DNA of 64,000 bases, taken from NCBI GenBank assembly GCA_023525915.1, contig CP026657.1, forward strand, positions 372,001 to 436,000, in the 5' to 3' direction. The notes under the pieces were generated by a model. The model searched no databases. It saw nothing but the letters and a program-made list of their open reading frames with translations, and was not told where the DNA came from. This DNA is from Acetispira formosa (nom. nud.). Lineage in GTDB: Bacteria; Desulfobacterota; Desulfarculia; Adiutricales; Adiutricaceae. Positions 35,201 to 43,823 of the stretch are shown in pieces. How positions within the stretch are numbered: position 1 is the stretch's first letter; the number at the start of each line of letters is the position of its first letter. The translations under genes were made by a program, and so were the position numbers.

Positions 35201-35259
35201 TGGCCTGTTGCCGCATTTTATGGCCGGGTGCTTTACAAATTGCGGAACAGCCGGTGACC

Positions 35260-35342
35260 GCCGCCGGGAGAAATGTTTTTGCCCGGTGAGGTTCCGGGGG
35301 TCTTTAGTCACCTCACCGGGCAAAAACATTTCTCCCGGAGGC
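35260..35342 (+). repeat. Family 1 hairpin, copy D
   Basis: 33-bp arms with one mismatch around the invariant loop TCCGGGGGTCTTTAGTC. The inner five base pairs differ from those of copies B and C (GAGGT/ACCTC), changed on both sides so pairing is kept. It is convergent with copy E, 50 bases away. Confidence 0.9.
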
Positions 35343-35392
35343 TGCCTAATCGGCTTTCTTAAAGGCAGGAAAGTATGCCTGGCCGAGTGGGA

Positions 35393-35472
35393 GCCGGAAG
35401 CCGGAAATTTTGTCCCGGCTCCGTGACTAAGACTTCCGGAACGGAGCCGGGACAAAACTTCCGGCTTCCGGC
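35393..35472 (-). repeat. Family 1 hairpin, copy E
   Basis: 32-bp arms, one mismatch, reverse orientation. The loop GACTAAGACTTCCGGA is a slightly diverged, 16-base form. Its flank (CTCCCACTCGG) matches that of copy A. The whole gap 34972-35500 contains R4, D and E and no gene. Confidence 0.88.
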
Positions 35473-35500
35473 GGGTTAGGGAGCATCACTCTTATCATAA

Positions 35501-36427
35501 TCAAGGGCACTGAGAACTGAGACTGAAATCGGACGGATGTTTGCGGGCCTGATCGTAAGGCGTCATTTTTTTCGGGAACCCCGCTGAGCGTGACAGCTCC
35601 TTTAACAGAGCGTAAACGCGGTCGCGGCTGACGTGGTCACCGGCGGCGGCCCAGAGGAAGAAAGAGCGATCCAGAAAACCGGCCGCCTCCTGAAGCTGAT
35701 TCTGCCGCTGGCGCAGCCGCCCTAAAGATTCAGTATCCTGGGCCAGGCCAATGGTGTTTTCAGTCTTACGATCCATCTCCAGAGCCTGTTGAAAATAGGT
35801 GTCGGCCTGGGCTTCGTCACCCGCGTTCAAGGCCGCGTGACCGGCCAGATTGTAAGCGTCGGCCTTGGCCGTCAGGTCGGCCCCGGCCTGAGCCGCGGCC
35901 AGAGCCCTGGCGGACAGGGCTGGAAACTCCGGCCGTCCTTGATTGAGGTAGAGCCGGGCCAGATTGCACAGATGAATGGCCGGGGACGCACCCTTCCCTT
36001 CCGCGAGCTGAACGGCGTTGAGCCAGAACTCTTCCGCATCGGCGGCCTGACCGGCCTTGAAAGCCAGAGAGCCGAGATTGCCCATGATCTTATCAAGCTC
36101 CGGTTCGTCCGATGTGGCGGTGGACATATCAAGGGCCTGCTCCAGGAGGCCGGCGGCCAGACCCAGGTCCCCCCTGGCCAGAGCGGCCGTGCCCATGCTG
36201 TTCTGGGCTCTGACCATCAGAAGCACATCATCGCTTAAACGGGCCGCTCCAAGCCCTTCCTGAAAAAACTTTTCAGCCTCCAGAAAACAGCCGCGCTCAT
36301 ACCAATAATTCCCCCGGCTGAGTGCGTCCTTGGCTCCGGACAAATTGGGCGGATCGACCGGCGGCAACGGTCCCCCGCAAGCTGTCGTCAGTAAGGCGGC
36401 GGCTATCAGAATTATGCAACGTTTCAT
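35501..36427 (-). CDS. TPR-repeat lipoprotein
   Basis: 308 aa. The N-terminus MKRCIILIAAALLTTACGG is a lipoprotein signal with a slightly imperfect lipobox (TTAC), so it should be lipidated at Cys17. The rest is built of about five tetratricopeptide-like helical pairs (ALSRGNYWYERGCFLEAEKFFQEGL, NSMGTAALARGDLGLAAGLLEQAL, NLAGHAALNAGDEAQADTYFQQAL, LGRLRQRQNQLQEAAGFLDRSF). TPR lipoproteins serve as assembly platforms in the periplasm. It is the last gene of the Mla-like operon, nine bases after the MlaD-like gene. It stands where some systems encode a lipoprotein partner of the lipid channel. Confidence 0.8.
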   Translation of the reverse strand: MKRCIILIAAALLTTACGGPLPPVDPPNLSGAKDALSRGNYWYERGCFLEAEKFFQEGLGAARLSDDVLLMVRAQNSMGTAALARGDLGLAAGLLEQALDMSTATSDEPELDKIMGNLGSLAFKAGQAADAEEFWLNAVQLAEGKGASPAIHLCNLARLYLNQGRPEFPALSARALAAAQAGADLTAKADAYNLAGHAALNAGDEAQADTYFQQALEMDRKTENTIGLAQDTESLGRLRQRQNQLQEAAGFLDRSFFLWAAAGDHVSRDRVYALLKELSRSAGFPKKMTPYDQARKHPSDFSLSSQCP

Positions 36428-36436
36428 AAATATCCC

Positions 36437-37348
36437 CTACTTTTGCCGCACCGGATAAGTCAGCGATTCAGGCTCCGGGTCCTGGGTCAGATTGGGCCTG
36501 ATCAGGAAATTCCGCTTAGCTGAATCCAGCACCTGATTGACGCTTCTGAGGCTTTCCCGCGCCCCCCGGCCTATCTCCGGGGCCGACCGGGTCGCCAGTT
36601 CCACCTGGACGGTAATGGCCTCCAGCCGGTTAATGATATCCGGCACCGAATCGTTAAGCTTGGCCGAGAGCATCGCAATATTGTCGGTGGTGGCCTGGAT
36701 GTCGGTGAGAATCCTGTTAATTTCCATAGCCGTGGTTTCGTCCATAGTCAGGCGGCCGAGCGTGCCCTCACCGGCGGCCACGGTGGAGGTGAGCTTGCGG
36801 ACGTTGCTCATGGTGCCCAGAAGAGGGCCGGAAGGATCTTGAAGCTGGTGGGTCAGGCTGTCGACATTAATCATAATGGCCTCGACCCTGGCCAGCATGG
36901 TATCCAGACGCAGGTCACGGACGTAATCTTCTAAACTCTTGCGTTCCTTGGCCGGAATCTGGCCGCCGCGCGGCACTGGTTCGGTGCGGGCGCTGCCGGG
37001 AATGATATCAATATATTCGCTGCCGATGAAGGTAGGGCTGGCAATGGCCGCCTGGCTGTCACTTTTGACGCGGTCGGCGTATTCAGCCAGAATCGACATA
37101 TGAACCTTGACCTTATTGTTCTCGGTCAGTTCCAGGCGGGTGACCAGCCCCACATCCGTGCGCAGGAACTTGACCTTGACGCCGGGCGAGAGGCCATAGC
37201 CCTCATTATAAAGGGCGTAGTAATAATTATATGAGCGGAACCAGTCCTGCCCTCCGCCCACCAGGACGGCCCAGGCGAAAATCATCAATAGGCCCAGGAT
37301 CAGGAAGAGTCCGGCCAGTTTTTCGCGTCGGGTGTAAGGGGAGCTCAT
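36437..37348 (-). CDS. MlaD/MCE-domain lipid-transport protein
   Basis: About 303 aa. One N-terminal membrane anchor (residues 12-32, GLFLILGLLMIFAWAVLV), then the MCE domain (YALYNEGYGLSPGVKVKFLRTDVGLVTRLEL, SPTFIGSEYIDIIPG) to about 135. A long helical tail follows (DTMLARVEAIMINVDSLT, GEGTLGRLTMDETTAMEINRIL). MCE rings bind phospholipids between the inner membrane and the outer membrane. ATG 37348 is 12 bases after GAGG. The open frame reaches a TTG at 37360 that abuts the GAGG, so it was not used. Same operon as MlaE- and MlaF-like genes. Confidence 0.85.
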   Translation of the reverse strand: MSSPYTRREKLAGLFLILGLLMIFAWAVLVGGGQDWFRSYNYYYALYNEGYGLSPGVKVKFLRTDVGLVTRLELTENNKVKVHMSILAEYADRVKSDSQAAIASPTFIGSEYIDIIPGSARTEPVPRGGQIPAKERKSLEDYVRDLRLDTMLARVEAIMINVDSLTHQLQDPSGPLLGTMSNVRKLTSTVAAGEGTLGRLTMDETTAMEINRILTDIQATTDNIAMLSAKLNDSVPDIINRLEAITVQVELATRSAPEIGRGARESLRSVNQVLDSAKRNFLIRPNLTQDPEPESLTYPVRQK

Positions 37349-37380
37349 ATTATTATTCAACCTCGCATGACTGCTTCCGG

Positions 37381-38037
37381 CTAAAAACTACCGGGAGCGA
37401 ATTGCAGGAAATATTTGAAATCATTTTTATCATAAATTGTCCTGGTCCGGTCAAAAACAATGTAGGCCATGCCGGAAGCGGCCGAGCGCAGAATCAAATC
37501 CCAAACCTGATGAAAGGCGCTGTCCAGAAATTGCAAGGGTCGTTCCATCAGCATCAGGCGCGGACGGCGGCACAGGGCCAGGGCATAGAGGGCCAGCCGC
37601 CTCTGTGGTTCCGGCAGATAATCACTGCGGCCCCGTTCATAACTTTCCAGCCCCAGCGCCTCCAGAATCTCGCGGGCCTGTTTTTCGGCCTCTTTCCTCT
37701 CTATCAGCGCGTAGCTGAAGAGCAGCATGATATTGTCCATCAGGCTCATGTTGCTCAAAAGCTGGCTCTGGCGGTCAACGTAACCGATATTGCAGTAAAA
37801 ATCACAGACGGGCCAGCCGCCGTCCCCTGGGTTGTGTTCGGTCCACCAGGATATTTTTCCGCTGTCGGGCGCATCCTCTCCCAGGCAGCAATGCATCAGA
37901 CGTCTCAGTATATCCAAATCCTGGCAGGTGACAATGGCCCCCTCACCCGGCCCCAGAGCCAGATTCAGCGGACCGTAGGTCAGGCTGTTTTTTATGGACA
38001 GGTAGAGGCTGTCAGCCTGAAAAACCAATCTTTCCAT
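37381..38037 (-). CDS. MlaF-like ABC ATPase, degenerate (no Walker A)
   Basis: 218 aa. Its place between the permease and MCE genes, and the remains of the fold, mark it as the MlaF position. After the strand LNLALGPGEGAIV, where a GxxGxGKST loop is expected, the sequence reads TCQDLDILRRL, with no Gly-Lys-Ser/Thr. The end of the lobe is kept (EDAPDSGKISWW). The signature region reads YLPEPQRRLALYALAL instead of LSGGxxxR. Walker B is altered (LMLMERPL), without the Asp-Glu pair. ATG 38037 follows GAGGGGG. The protein is well-formed, not frameshifted, so it looks like a retained pseudo-ATPase. The Mla-like transporter would need energy from another ATPase or act passively. Confidence 0.75.
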   Translation of the reverse strand: MERLVFQADSLYLSIKNSLTYGPLNLALGPGEGAIVTCQDLDILRRLMHCCLGEDAPDSGKISWWTEHNPGDGGWPVCDFYCNIGYVDRQSQLLSNMSLMDNIMLLFSYALIERKEAEKQAREILEALGLESYERGRSDYLPEPQRRLALYALALCRRPRLMLMERPLQFLDSAFHQVWDLILRSAASGMAYIVFDRTRTIYDKNDFKYFLQFAPGSF

Positions 38038-38050
38038 AAACACCGCCCCC

Positions 38051-38950
38051 TCAGCCGCTGTAGAAAACCGAGACGAGAACACTGGTCAGGATGCTGTAGA
38101 AGAAAGCCTCGCCCATAGCCCGCCGCATGATCACCGCGCCCTGGTTCATAGCCCCAAGCCTGATGCTGAATCCGTTATAAACGCAGAAAAACGAAACTGT
38201 CAGTGAAATGGCCACACTTTTAAAGGCCATAACCGCAAAGTGCCCGGCCTTGGTCTGGTGGCTGAGGGTGAAGACAAATTCCAGGATGGCCTGGCCGTCC
38301 TGCCGCCAGGCCATATAGTAAGAACCCGCGAATGAGGCGGCCAAAAACAGGGTCAGAAGAATGGGCGTGGCCAGAAAAGTTCCGATAATCCGGGGAGCGG
38401 CCAGATAATGCTCCGGCGGAATCCCCATTTGCAGAAGCGTTTCAAATTGGTGGCCCGACTTCATGACCGCCAGTTCCCAGGTAATGGGCGCGCCATAGCG
38501 CAGGATGACGATAACGGTGGTCATAATGGGCGCGATTTGAATGGCGTGGATACTGACCAGAAAGGTGGAGATGCTCTCCACCCCGCCGATGTTGGACAAA
38601 GTCCCGAACCAGAGAAAAGACCAGAGAAAACCAAGCATGAAGCCGACCAGCACTATCAGGCTGAAACAGCCCTGGGCCAGCCGATAAATTTCCGCCAGCA
38701 CCAGCCTGGCCAGGAGCCGGCGGCGGCCGGAACGGCCCGTCCAGGTCAGAAGAAGAATCCGCCCGGCAAAACCGGCCTGATCAGCCAGACGCTGGCCGGT
38801 GGAGATAAGCAGGCGGCCGAACCAGCCCAAAAAAGCGCCGCTGCCATGGTGGGCCTGAATAAAAGAAGCCTGACCGGAACGGCCGCGCTTTGAGACGCGG
38901 CCGCCGGACGTGGATTTATTTTGAAGAGCTTCTGTGCGCTCCTTATCCAA
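38051..38950 (-). CDS. MlaE-type lipid ABC permease
   Basis: 299 aa. After a ~75-residue basic/Ser-rich N-terminal extension, the MlaE fold begins: FSLIVLVGFMLGFLWSF, ISTFLVSIHAIQIAPIMTTVIVILR, GIPPEHYLAAPRIIGTFLATPILL, FKSVAISLTVSFFCVYNGF, and a final helix. The conserved permease loop with P-R is present. Family role: inner-membrane subunit that moves phospholipids to or from MlaD. The start is TTG 38950, the first in frame with a Shine-Dalgarno-like AAAGGGG about 10 bases upstream; no ATG is available before the first helix. Stop is 13 bases before the ATPase-like start. Confidence 0.83.
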   Translation of the reverse strand: MDKERTEALQNKSTSGGRVSKRGRSGQASFIQAHHGSGAFLGWFGRLLISTGQRLADQAGFAGRILLLTWTGRSGRRRLLARLVLAEIYRLAQGCFSLIVLVGFMLGFLWSFLWFGTLSNIGGVESISTFLVSIHAIQIAPIMTTVIVILRYGAPITWELAVMKSGHQFETLLQMGIPPEHYLAAPRIIGTFLATPILLTLFLAASFAGSYYMAWRQDGQAILEFVFTLSHQTKAGHFAVMAFKSVAISLTVSFFCVYNGFSIRLGAMNQGAVIMRRAMGEAFFYSILTSVLVSVFYSG

Positions 38951-39030
38951 TCGTCCGCACCCCTTTGGCTAATTTACCATTCCCGTGAAGTGAGACCTGG
39001 TTGCCCCCTCTCACCGGCGTTCGGCTTCAA

Positions 39031-39804
39031 TTAAAGATTCATCTCCAGAGTGACTGTTTCGCCAATCCATTTAACTTCAGGCACCTTGTCATAGCCATAG
39101 TCATCCTTCTCACGAACTTCAGTTCCCTGGCGCATGAACAGACGAAGTTTACGGGGTTCTTTCATTTCCGAAGGGAAATAAAGGAAGCCGTGAGTGGTCG
39201 TTCCGGCCGGAACAATCTGATTTTTCAATTCCCGGCTGGAGAAATCGCGGGCCACACTGCCGGAAGCTTTATCTTCATCGCCAAAAACCACTTCAGAAGC
39301 CGCACCGGCCGCCGCGCCCACAGCCGCGCCTTTTCCGGCCGCTTCGCCCACATTGGTGCCCGTAACCACGCCCACGGCCGCGCCGACCACGGCCCCGGCC
39401 ACACCGTAGACTAGGGACTTCTTGGCCACAGCCCCGCCGTCAATACCGCCGACATATTTGCCGACCCGGTCGTTGACGACATTTTGCGGCAGCATTTCCC
39501 ACCAGTTGCCGTCCGCGTCCATGACTCTGGCGCTGGAGACCAGGCCGATGGCGTTTTTGCCGGTATTGTCGACCACCACCTGAACCGGCACCACTCCGGC
39601 GGTTTTGAGATTGAAGCCAAAGATTTCTTTCAGGCGGGCTTCATCATAGAAAGCCTCGGCCCCGATCCTGGCCCCCAGAACGCTGGAGACATTGGGATAG
39701 GCGGAAGCGTCTTTAACGGGGATGGGTTTATAGGTATAATCCTTGGCGCAGCCCGCCACCATAAGGGCAATAATCAAAAGGCAGATCAGCCGCATTTTTC
39801 TCAT
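39031..39804 (-). CDS. Lipoprotein with glycine-zipper segment
   Basis: 257 aa. Signal MRKMRLICLLIIALMVAGC has a clean lipobox (VAGC). Residues 20-110 form a beta-type domain (VQVVVDNTGKNAIGLVSSARVMDADG). A glycine/alanine-zipper follows (LVYGVAGAVVGAAVGVVTG, GKGAAVGAAAGAASEVVFG), able to insert in or pack against a membrane. The C-terminus is a beta-rich tail (FLYFPSEMKEPRKLRLFM). AGAGGTGA lies upstream of ATG 39804. It is 80 bases upstream of mlaE on the same strand, so it may belong to the lipid-transport unit. It has no clear family name. Confidence 0.72.
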   Translation of the reverse strand: MRKMRLICLLIIALMVAGCAKDYTYKPIPVKDASAYPNVSSVLGARIGAEAFYDEARLKEIFGFNLKTAGVVPVQVVVDNTGKNAIGLVSSARVMDADGNWWEMLPQNVVNDRVGKYVGGIDGGAVAKKSLVYGVAGAVVGAAVGVVTGTNVGEAAGKGAAVGAAAGAASEVVFGDEDKASGSVARDFSSRELKNQIVPAGTTTHGFLYFPSEMKEPRKLRLFMRQGTEVREKDDYGYDKVPEVKWIGETVTLEMNL

Positions 39805-39969
39805 GACGTCACCTCTAGCAAAGCAAATTTTATCCGGCGGCAACCGGCCGCCGGATAAACTGGAGCAACATAAAAGCGGCTCATCAGGGCGGAAAAGGGC
39901 AAACCTTCCCCGTCCGCTGCGGAGCCGCCGGACAGGCGAGCACGGCCCTGGTCAGGCCGCCCCGGGATA

Positions 39970-40485
39970 TTACAGTGCGCCCAACTCCTCAGCCGACAGC
40001 ACCTGATCAATATTTAAGAGTATTTTAACGCCGCCTTCGGTTTTGGCCATGCCCAGAATGAAATTGGTGTCAATGGAAGACCCGAAAGTGGGGGCCTGTT
40101 CGATTTCGTGGGCCTGAATGTTAATGACCTCGGAAACGGTATCGACAACAATGCCTATGGGGATATTGTTGGCCAGACCTTTGACTTCCACCACGATAAT
40201 GCTGGTGCGTTCAGTGTATTCCTCTTCCATCAGGCCGAATTTCAGCCGCAGATCGACAACCGGGATAACCTGGCCGCGCAGGTTGATGACGCCCTTGAGG
40301 AACATGGGAGTCTGGGGCACCGGGGTAACCGGCAGCATCCCGATGATTTCCCGCACTTTCAATATGCCGATGCCGTAACCTTCCTCGGCCAGTTGAAAGG
40401 TGAGATATTTTCCTTCATTTTCCGCCTGAAACGGCTCAATCTGAGGGCCTCTGGTTTCCACAGAGGTCTGAACGGATTCAGTCAT
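39970..40485 (-). CDS. cheW: Chemotaxis adaptor CheW
   Basis: 171 aa. CheW-like domain from about residue 27: YLTFQLAEEGYGIGILKVREII, PVPQTPMFLKGVINLRGQVIPVVDLR, SIIVVEV, IVVDTVSEVINI. The conserved NLRG motif is intact. It couples chemoreceptors to the CheA kinase. No cheA, receptor or response regulator lies nearby, so it is a solitary cheW that likely serves an array encoded elsewhere. A 24-residue N-terminal extension is disordered. GGAGTAG precedes ATG 40485. With the sigma-28-type promoter at 20 kb it is the other hint of motility in this window. Confidence 0.93.
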   Translation of the reverse strand: MTESVQTSVETRGPQIEPFQAENEGKYLTFQLAEEGYGIGILKVREIIGMLPVTPVPQTPMFLKGVINLRGQVIPVVDLRLKFGLMEEEYTERTSIIVVEVKGLANNIPIGIVVDTVSEVINIQAHEIEQAPTFGSSIDTNFILGMAKTEGGVKILLNIDQVLSAEELGAL

Positions 40486-40620
40486 AGTCTACTCCAAAAA
40501 AACAAGATCTGGAATTCATGGACATTTTCCATAAGGATTCAATTATTATAACTGCCTGTCCGCATAAAATCAAGCGGAGCGAAAAAATGCAGGTTTACTT
40601 TATACCGGCCGGCGATGTCT

Positions 40621-40660
40621 GTCGCCTGTTTAAGCCCGGTTGATTATGCGCCGCTAAAAG
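40621..40660 (+). repeat. Solo copy of the 71-bp repeat core
   Basis: Matches the third unit at 31566 over 40 bases with roughly eight differences (GTCGCCTGTT start, TGCGCCGCTAAAAG end). It sits between cheW and the MerR-type gene and overlaps the downstream edge of the latter. Confidence 0.55.
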
Positions 40661-41089
40661 CTATTCAGCTTCAGGGGCACAGCCGCACAGGGCCGGATTG
40701 TCCAGCCCCTGCATGATCCCACAGGCGGCGACCGCACCGTTGCGCGGACACTTGCCCCGGAGACGTATTAATTGTTTTTTCAACAAATTCAGAGATTTAA
40801 TCTTGGCTTCAACATCATCTATGTGCCGGTCAACCAGTTCACTGACTCCGGCGCAATCACTATCGGGGGCGTCGCGGTATTGCAAAAGTTCTTTAACCTC
40901 ATCAAGGGCCATACCGTGGTGACGGCAATGGCGGATGAATTTCAGCCTCTCGACATCATCTTCACCATAAAGACGGTAACCGCCCTCACTGCGGGGCGGT
41001 TTTTTCAATAAACCTTCTTTTTCATAATACCTGACAGTAACCACCTGACACTCGGCCCGCTCGGCCAGTTCGCCTATTTTCAAGTTCAT
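40661..41089 (-). CDS. MerR-family Cd(II)/Pb(II)/Zn-responsive regulator (CadR/PbrR-like)
   Basis: 142 aa. N-terminal winged helix (KIGELAERAECQVVTVRYYEKEGLLKK), a hinge, then a dimerising coiled coil and a metal site. The Cys pattern is that of CadR/PbrR: DSDCAGV (about Cys77), GKCPRNG (about Cys112), and a C-terminal CGIMQ...CGC cluster. The regulator twists its promoter on metal binding to switch on efflux. ATG 41089 has GGAGGT. Twenty extra in-frame codons upstream run into the operator and were rejected. Divergent from the P-type ATPase gene, with the shared 86-base gap holding a typical MerR promoter. Confidence 0.92.
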   Translation of the reverse strand: MNLKIGELAERAECQVVTVRYYEKEGLLKKPPRSEGGYRLYGEDDVERLKFIRHCRHHGMALDEVKELLQYRDAPDSDCAGVSELVDRHIDDVEAKIKSLNLLKKQLIRLRGKCPRNGAVAACGIMQGLDNPALCGCAPEAE

Positions 41090-41112
41090 GACAGAAACCT
41101 CCGCAAAAGGGC

Positions 41113-41143
41113 TTGACTCTATAGTAGCTATAGGCTGTATCTT
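41113..41143 (+). promoter_or_regulatory. MerR-type promoter/operator of the metal ATPase gene
   Basis: TTGACT (41113-41118), a 19-base spacer and TATCTT (41138-41143). The spacer holds the perfect dyad CTATAGTAGCTATAG. The overlong spacer with a central dyad is the hallmark of MerR-activated promoters, and this sequence is close to known cad/pbr operators. Confidence 0.88.
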
Positions 41144-41175
41144 TGTCAATATAAGGCAGAAGAAAGGAGCCTACC

Positions 41176-43629
41176 ATGAACGAAAGCTGTCCCATTTGCG
41201 GAGGTCGTCACGACCATCATCATGAAATTAACCACTCTCAGCAAGCCGCCGGGCTTGCCGCCCGCGGTTGCGGCCACCAGGAACACGAAACCGGTCAATC
41301 CCCGCCCGAACCTGACTCAGGGGAAGACGACGACGGACCACAATCATCGGAATCAGTCTGTGGCTGCCATAGCTACGAAGACGGTAATACCGCCGGGCAC
41401 AGCCATTCCCATACACATCGGAAGACCTGTTGCGGACATGATCAAGATCATTCACATGATCATGAAAGCGGCTGCTGCGGCCATGACCACGGCCCGGCTG
41501 ATAACGACCTTTCCGGCCTGGCCCTCACTGAAAAAGGGCGGGCTGTCTATCGCATAGACAATATGGATTGCCCCATGGAGGAGGCCCTGATAAGGGGAAA
41601 ACTCGAAAGCATGCCGGGAGTCACCAGCCTGGAATTCAACCTGATGAAGAGGGTTCTGACCGTTCACCACGAACTGGAATCCCTGGAGGGGGTGGAAAAG
41701 GCCCTCAACTCCATTGATATGAAGCCGGCGCCATTGATTGCCGGTCAAAATATTGAAGCGCCCCAACCTTCCGGCGCGGGCTGGAAACGTCTTATACTGG
41801 CCGGTGCCCTGGCTCTGGGGGCGGAAATATCCCACTTCACCCTGGGGGAGGAACATTGGCTGGCTTTCTGCCTGGCTCTGGCGGCCATTGTTATCGGCGG
41901 GCTCGGAACATATAAAAAGGGCTGGATCGCCCTCAAGAATTTCAACCTGAACATGAACGGGCTGATGTCTTTCGCCGTCACCGGGGCGATGATCATCGGC
42001 CAGTGGCCGGAAGCGGCCATGGTTATGGTTCTGTTCAACGTGGCCGAAGCCATTGAAGCCAAAAGCCTGGCCAAGGCGCGTGAGGCCATTGGCGGTCTCT
42101 TAAACCTGACCCCGGACAAAGCCACCGTCAAGCAGGCGGACGGCTCCTGGCGTGAGATTGAAGCCAATCACATCAGCGTCGGCGAAATCGTCCGGGTCCG
42201 GCCCGGAGAACGGGTGGCCCTGGACGGAGAAATAGTCTCCGGTTCGTCAGCCATTAATCAGGCCCCGATTACCGGCGAAAGCCTGCCGGTGGAAAAAAGC
42301 CAGGGCGACCCTGTTTTTGCCGGGACCATCAATGAATCAGGCTCCTTTGAGTTTAAGGTGACGGCCGCATTCAACAACTCCACCCTCTCGCGCATCATTC
42401 GGGCGGTGGAAGAGGCTCAATCCACCAGGGCGCCTATTCAGCGCTTTGTGGACAAATTCGCCAGGGTCTATACCCCCATAGTCTTCCTGTCGGCCGTGCT
42501 GGTGGGCGTTTTGCCGCCGCTGTTGATGGACGGCAACTGGCTGGGCTGGGCTTATAAAGGTCTGGTGCTTCTGGTTATCGCCTGCCCCTGCGCCCTGGTC
42601 ATCTCCACGCCGGTCACCATTGTCAGCGGTCTGGCGGCGGCCACCCGCCACGGTCTTCTGATCAAGGGCGGAGCGTTCCTGGAAGAGGGCCGCAAGCTGG
42701 AATATCTGGCTTTCGACAAAACCGGCACCATCACCAGCGGCCGCCCGCGGCAGACAGACGTTTCCGCCTGGAAGGGTGATCTGGCCAAAGCGCGGAATAT
42801 CTCCGCCAGCCTGGCCGCCCGCTCTGACCATCCGGTTTCCAAAGCCATTGCCGAGGCGGCCGTCAAAGACGGCTTCAGCACCGGCCTGGAAGTTGAAGAT
42901 TTCAGCGCTGTCGCTGGCCGGGGCACTCGCGGCGTAATTAACGGCCAAGTCTGGATGCTCGGCAATCACAAGATGATTCATGATTCCGGCTATTGCTCAG
43001 ACGATTTGGAACAATTGATCTTTGGCCTGGAAAAACAGGGCAAGAGCGTAGTCGGCCTATTCGGCCCGGAAGGGGTGGCCGCGATTTTCGCGGTGGCCGA
43101 CACCGTTAAGGAAACCAGCCGCAAAGCCATTGCCGACCTGAAGATGCTGGGCCTGAAAACCATCATGCTGACCGGCGACAATCAGGCCACCGCCGACGCG
43201 GTGGGGGCCGAGACCGGCGTGGATGAGGTTAAGGGCGACCTGCTGCCGGAAGGCAAGCTGGCGGAGGTCAGCAAACTGACTTCAGCGGGCTCTAAGGTCG
43301 GCATGGTCGGGGACGGCATTAACGACGCTCCGGCCCTGGCCAAGGCTGATATCGGCTTCGCTATGGGGGCCGCCGGGACCGACACGGCCATAGAGACGGC
43401 CGATGTGGCCCTGATGGACGACGACTTGGGCAAATTGACGACGTTTGTCAAACTGTCGCGCGCCACGCACAGCATTCTGTGGCAGAACATCAGCCTGGCC
43501 CTGGGTATCAAGCTGGCTTTCTTCATCCTGACTTTCATGGGAGAGACGACCATGTGGATGGCTGTTTTCGCGGACATCGGCGTCAGTCTGATGGTGGTTT
43601 TCAACGGCATGAGGATGCTGCGCAAATAG
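41176..43629 (+). CDS. Zn/Cd/Pb-exporting P1B-type ATPase (ZntA/CadA-like)
   Basis: 817 aa. The N-terminal ~110 residues are a His/Cys-rich metal-buffer region (HDHHHEINHS, CCGHDQDHSHDHESGCCGHDHG), then one HMA-type domain with RIDNMDCPMEEA, and eight membrane segments. The metal-path motif CPC is at Cys470, the phosphorylation site DKTGT at Asp514. The ATP/hinge motif GDGINDAPALAKADIGFAMG is intact, and TGES marks the actuator domain. It pumps Zn, Cd and Pb out of the cytoplasm. AGGAG precedes ATG 41176. Control by the divergent MerR regulator is visible in the promoter. The metal-rich head is longer than in E. coli ZntA. Confidence 0.93.
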   Translation: MNESCPICGGRHDHHHEINHSQQAAGLAARGCGHQEHETGQSPPEPDSGEDDDGPQSSESVCGCHSYEDGNTAGHSHSHTHRKTCCGHDQDHSHDHESGCCGHDHGPADNDLSGLALTEKGRAVYRIDNMDCPMEEALIRGKLESMPGVTSLEFNLMKRVLTVHHELESLEGVEKALNSIDMKPAPLIAGQNIEAPQPSGAGWKRLILAGALALGAEISHFTLGEEHWLAFCLALAAIVIGGLGTYKKGWIALKNFNLNMNGLMSFAVTGAMIIGQWPEAAMVMVLFNVAEAIEAKSLAKAREAIGGLLNLTPDKATVKQADGSWREIEANHISVGEIVRVRPGERVALDGEIVSGSSAINQAPITGESLPVEKSQGDPVFAGTINESGSFEFKVTAAFNNSTLSRIIRAVEEAQSTRAPIQRFVDKFARVYTPIVFLSAVLVGVLPPLLMDGNWLGWAYKGLVLLVIACPCALVISTPVTIVSGLAAATRHGLLIKGGAFLEEGRKLEYLAFDKTGTITSGRPRQTDVSAWKGDLAKARNISASLAARSDHPVSKAIAEAAVKDGFSTGLEVEDFSAVAGRGTRGVINGQVWMLGNHKMIHDSGYCSDDLEQLIFGLEKQGKSVVGLFGPEGVAAIFAVADTVKETSRKAIADLKMLGLKTIMLTGDNQATADAVGAETGVDEVKGDLLPEGKLAEVSKLTSAGSKVGMVGDGINDAPALAKADIGFAMGAAGTDTAIETADVALMDDDLGKLTTFVKLSRATHSILWQNISLALGIKLAFFILTFMGETTMWMAVFADIGVSLMVVFNGMRMLRK

Positions 43630-43650
43630 CGGCCTGATGTCGTCAATGGG

Positions 43651-43699
43651 ACGGAAGCTGATTTTTCTTTGGAAAACAGTCAGCTTCCGTTCGTTTTTT
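43651..43699 (+). terminator. Rho-independent terminator of the metal ATPase gene
   Basis: ACGGAAGCTGA pairs with TCAGCTTCCGT, followed by TCGTTTTTT, 22 bases after the ATPase stop. Confidence 0.85.
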
Positions 43700-43823
43700 C
43701 ACATCAAATAAAGTGGCTTGTTGGCGTGATGAATTTTTGTATAATCGTGGTTTCTTTGTGATAAACTAGCGACATTTTCCAATCAGGATTTTCGAAGTTA
43801 ACAATAAGCCGGAAACCAGCACA

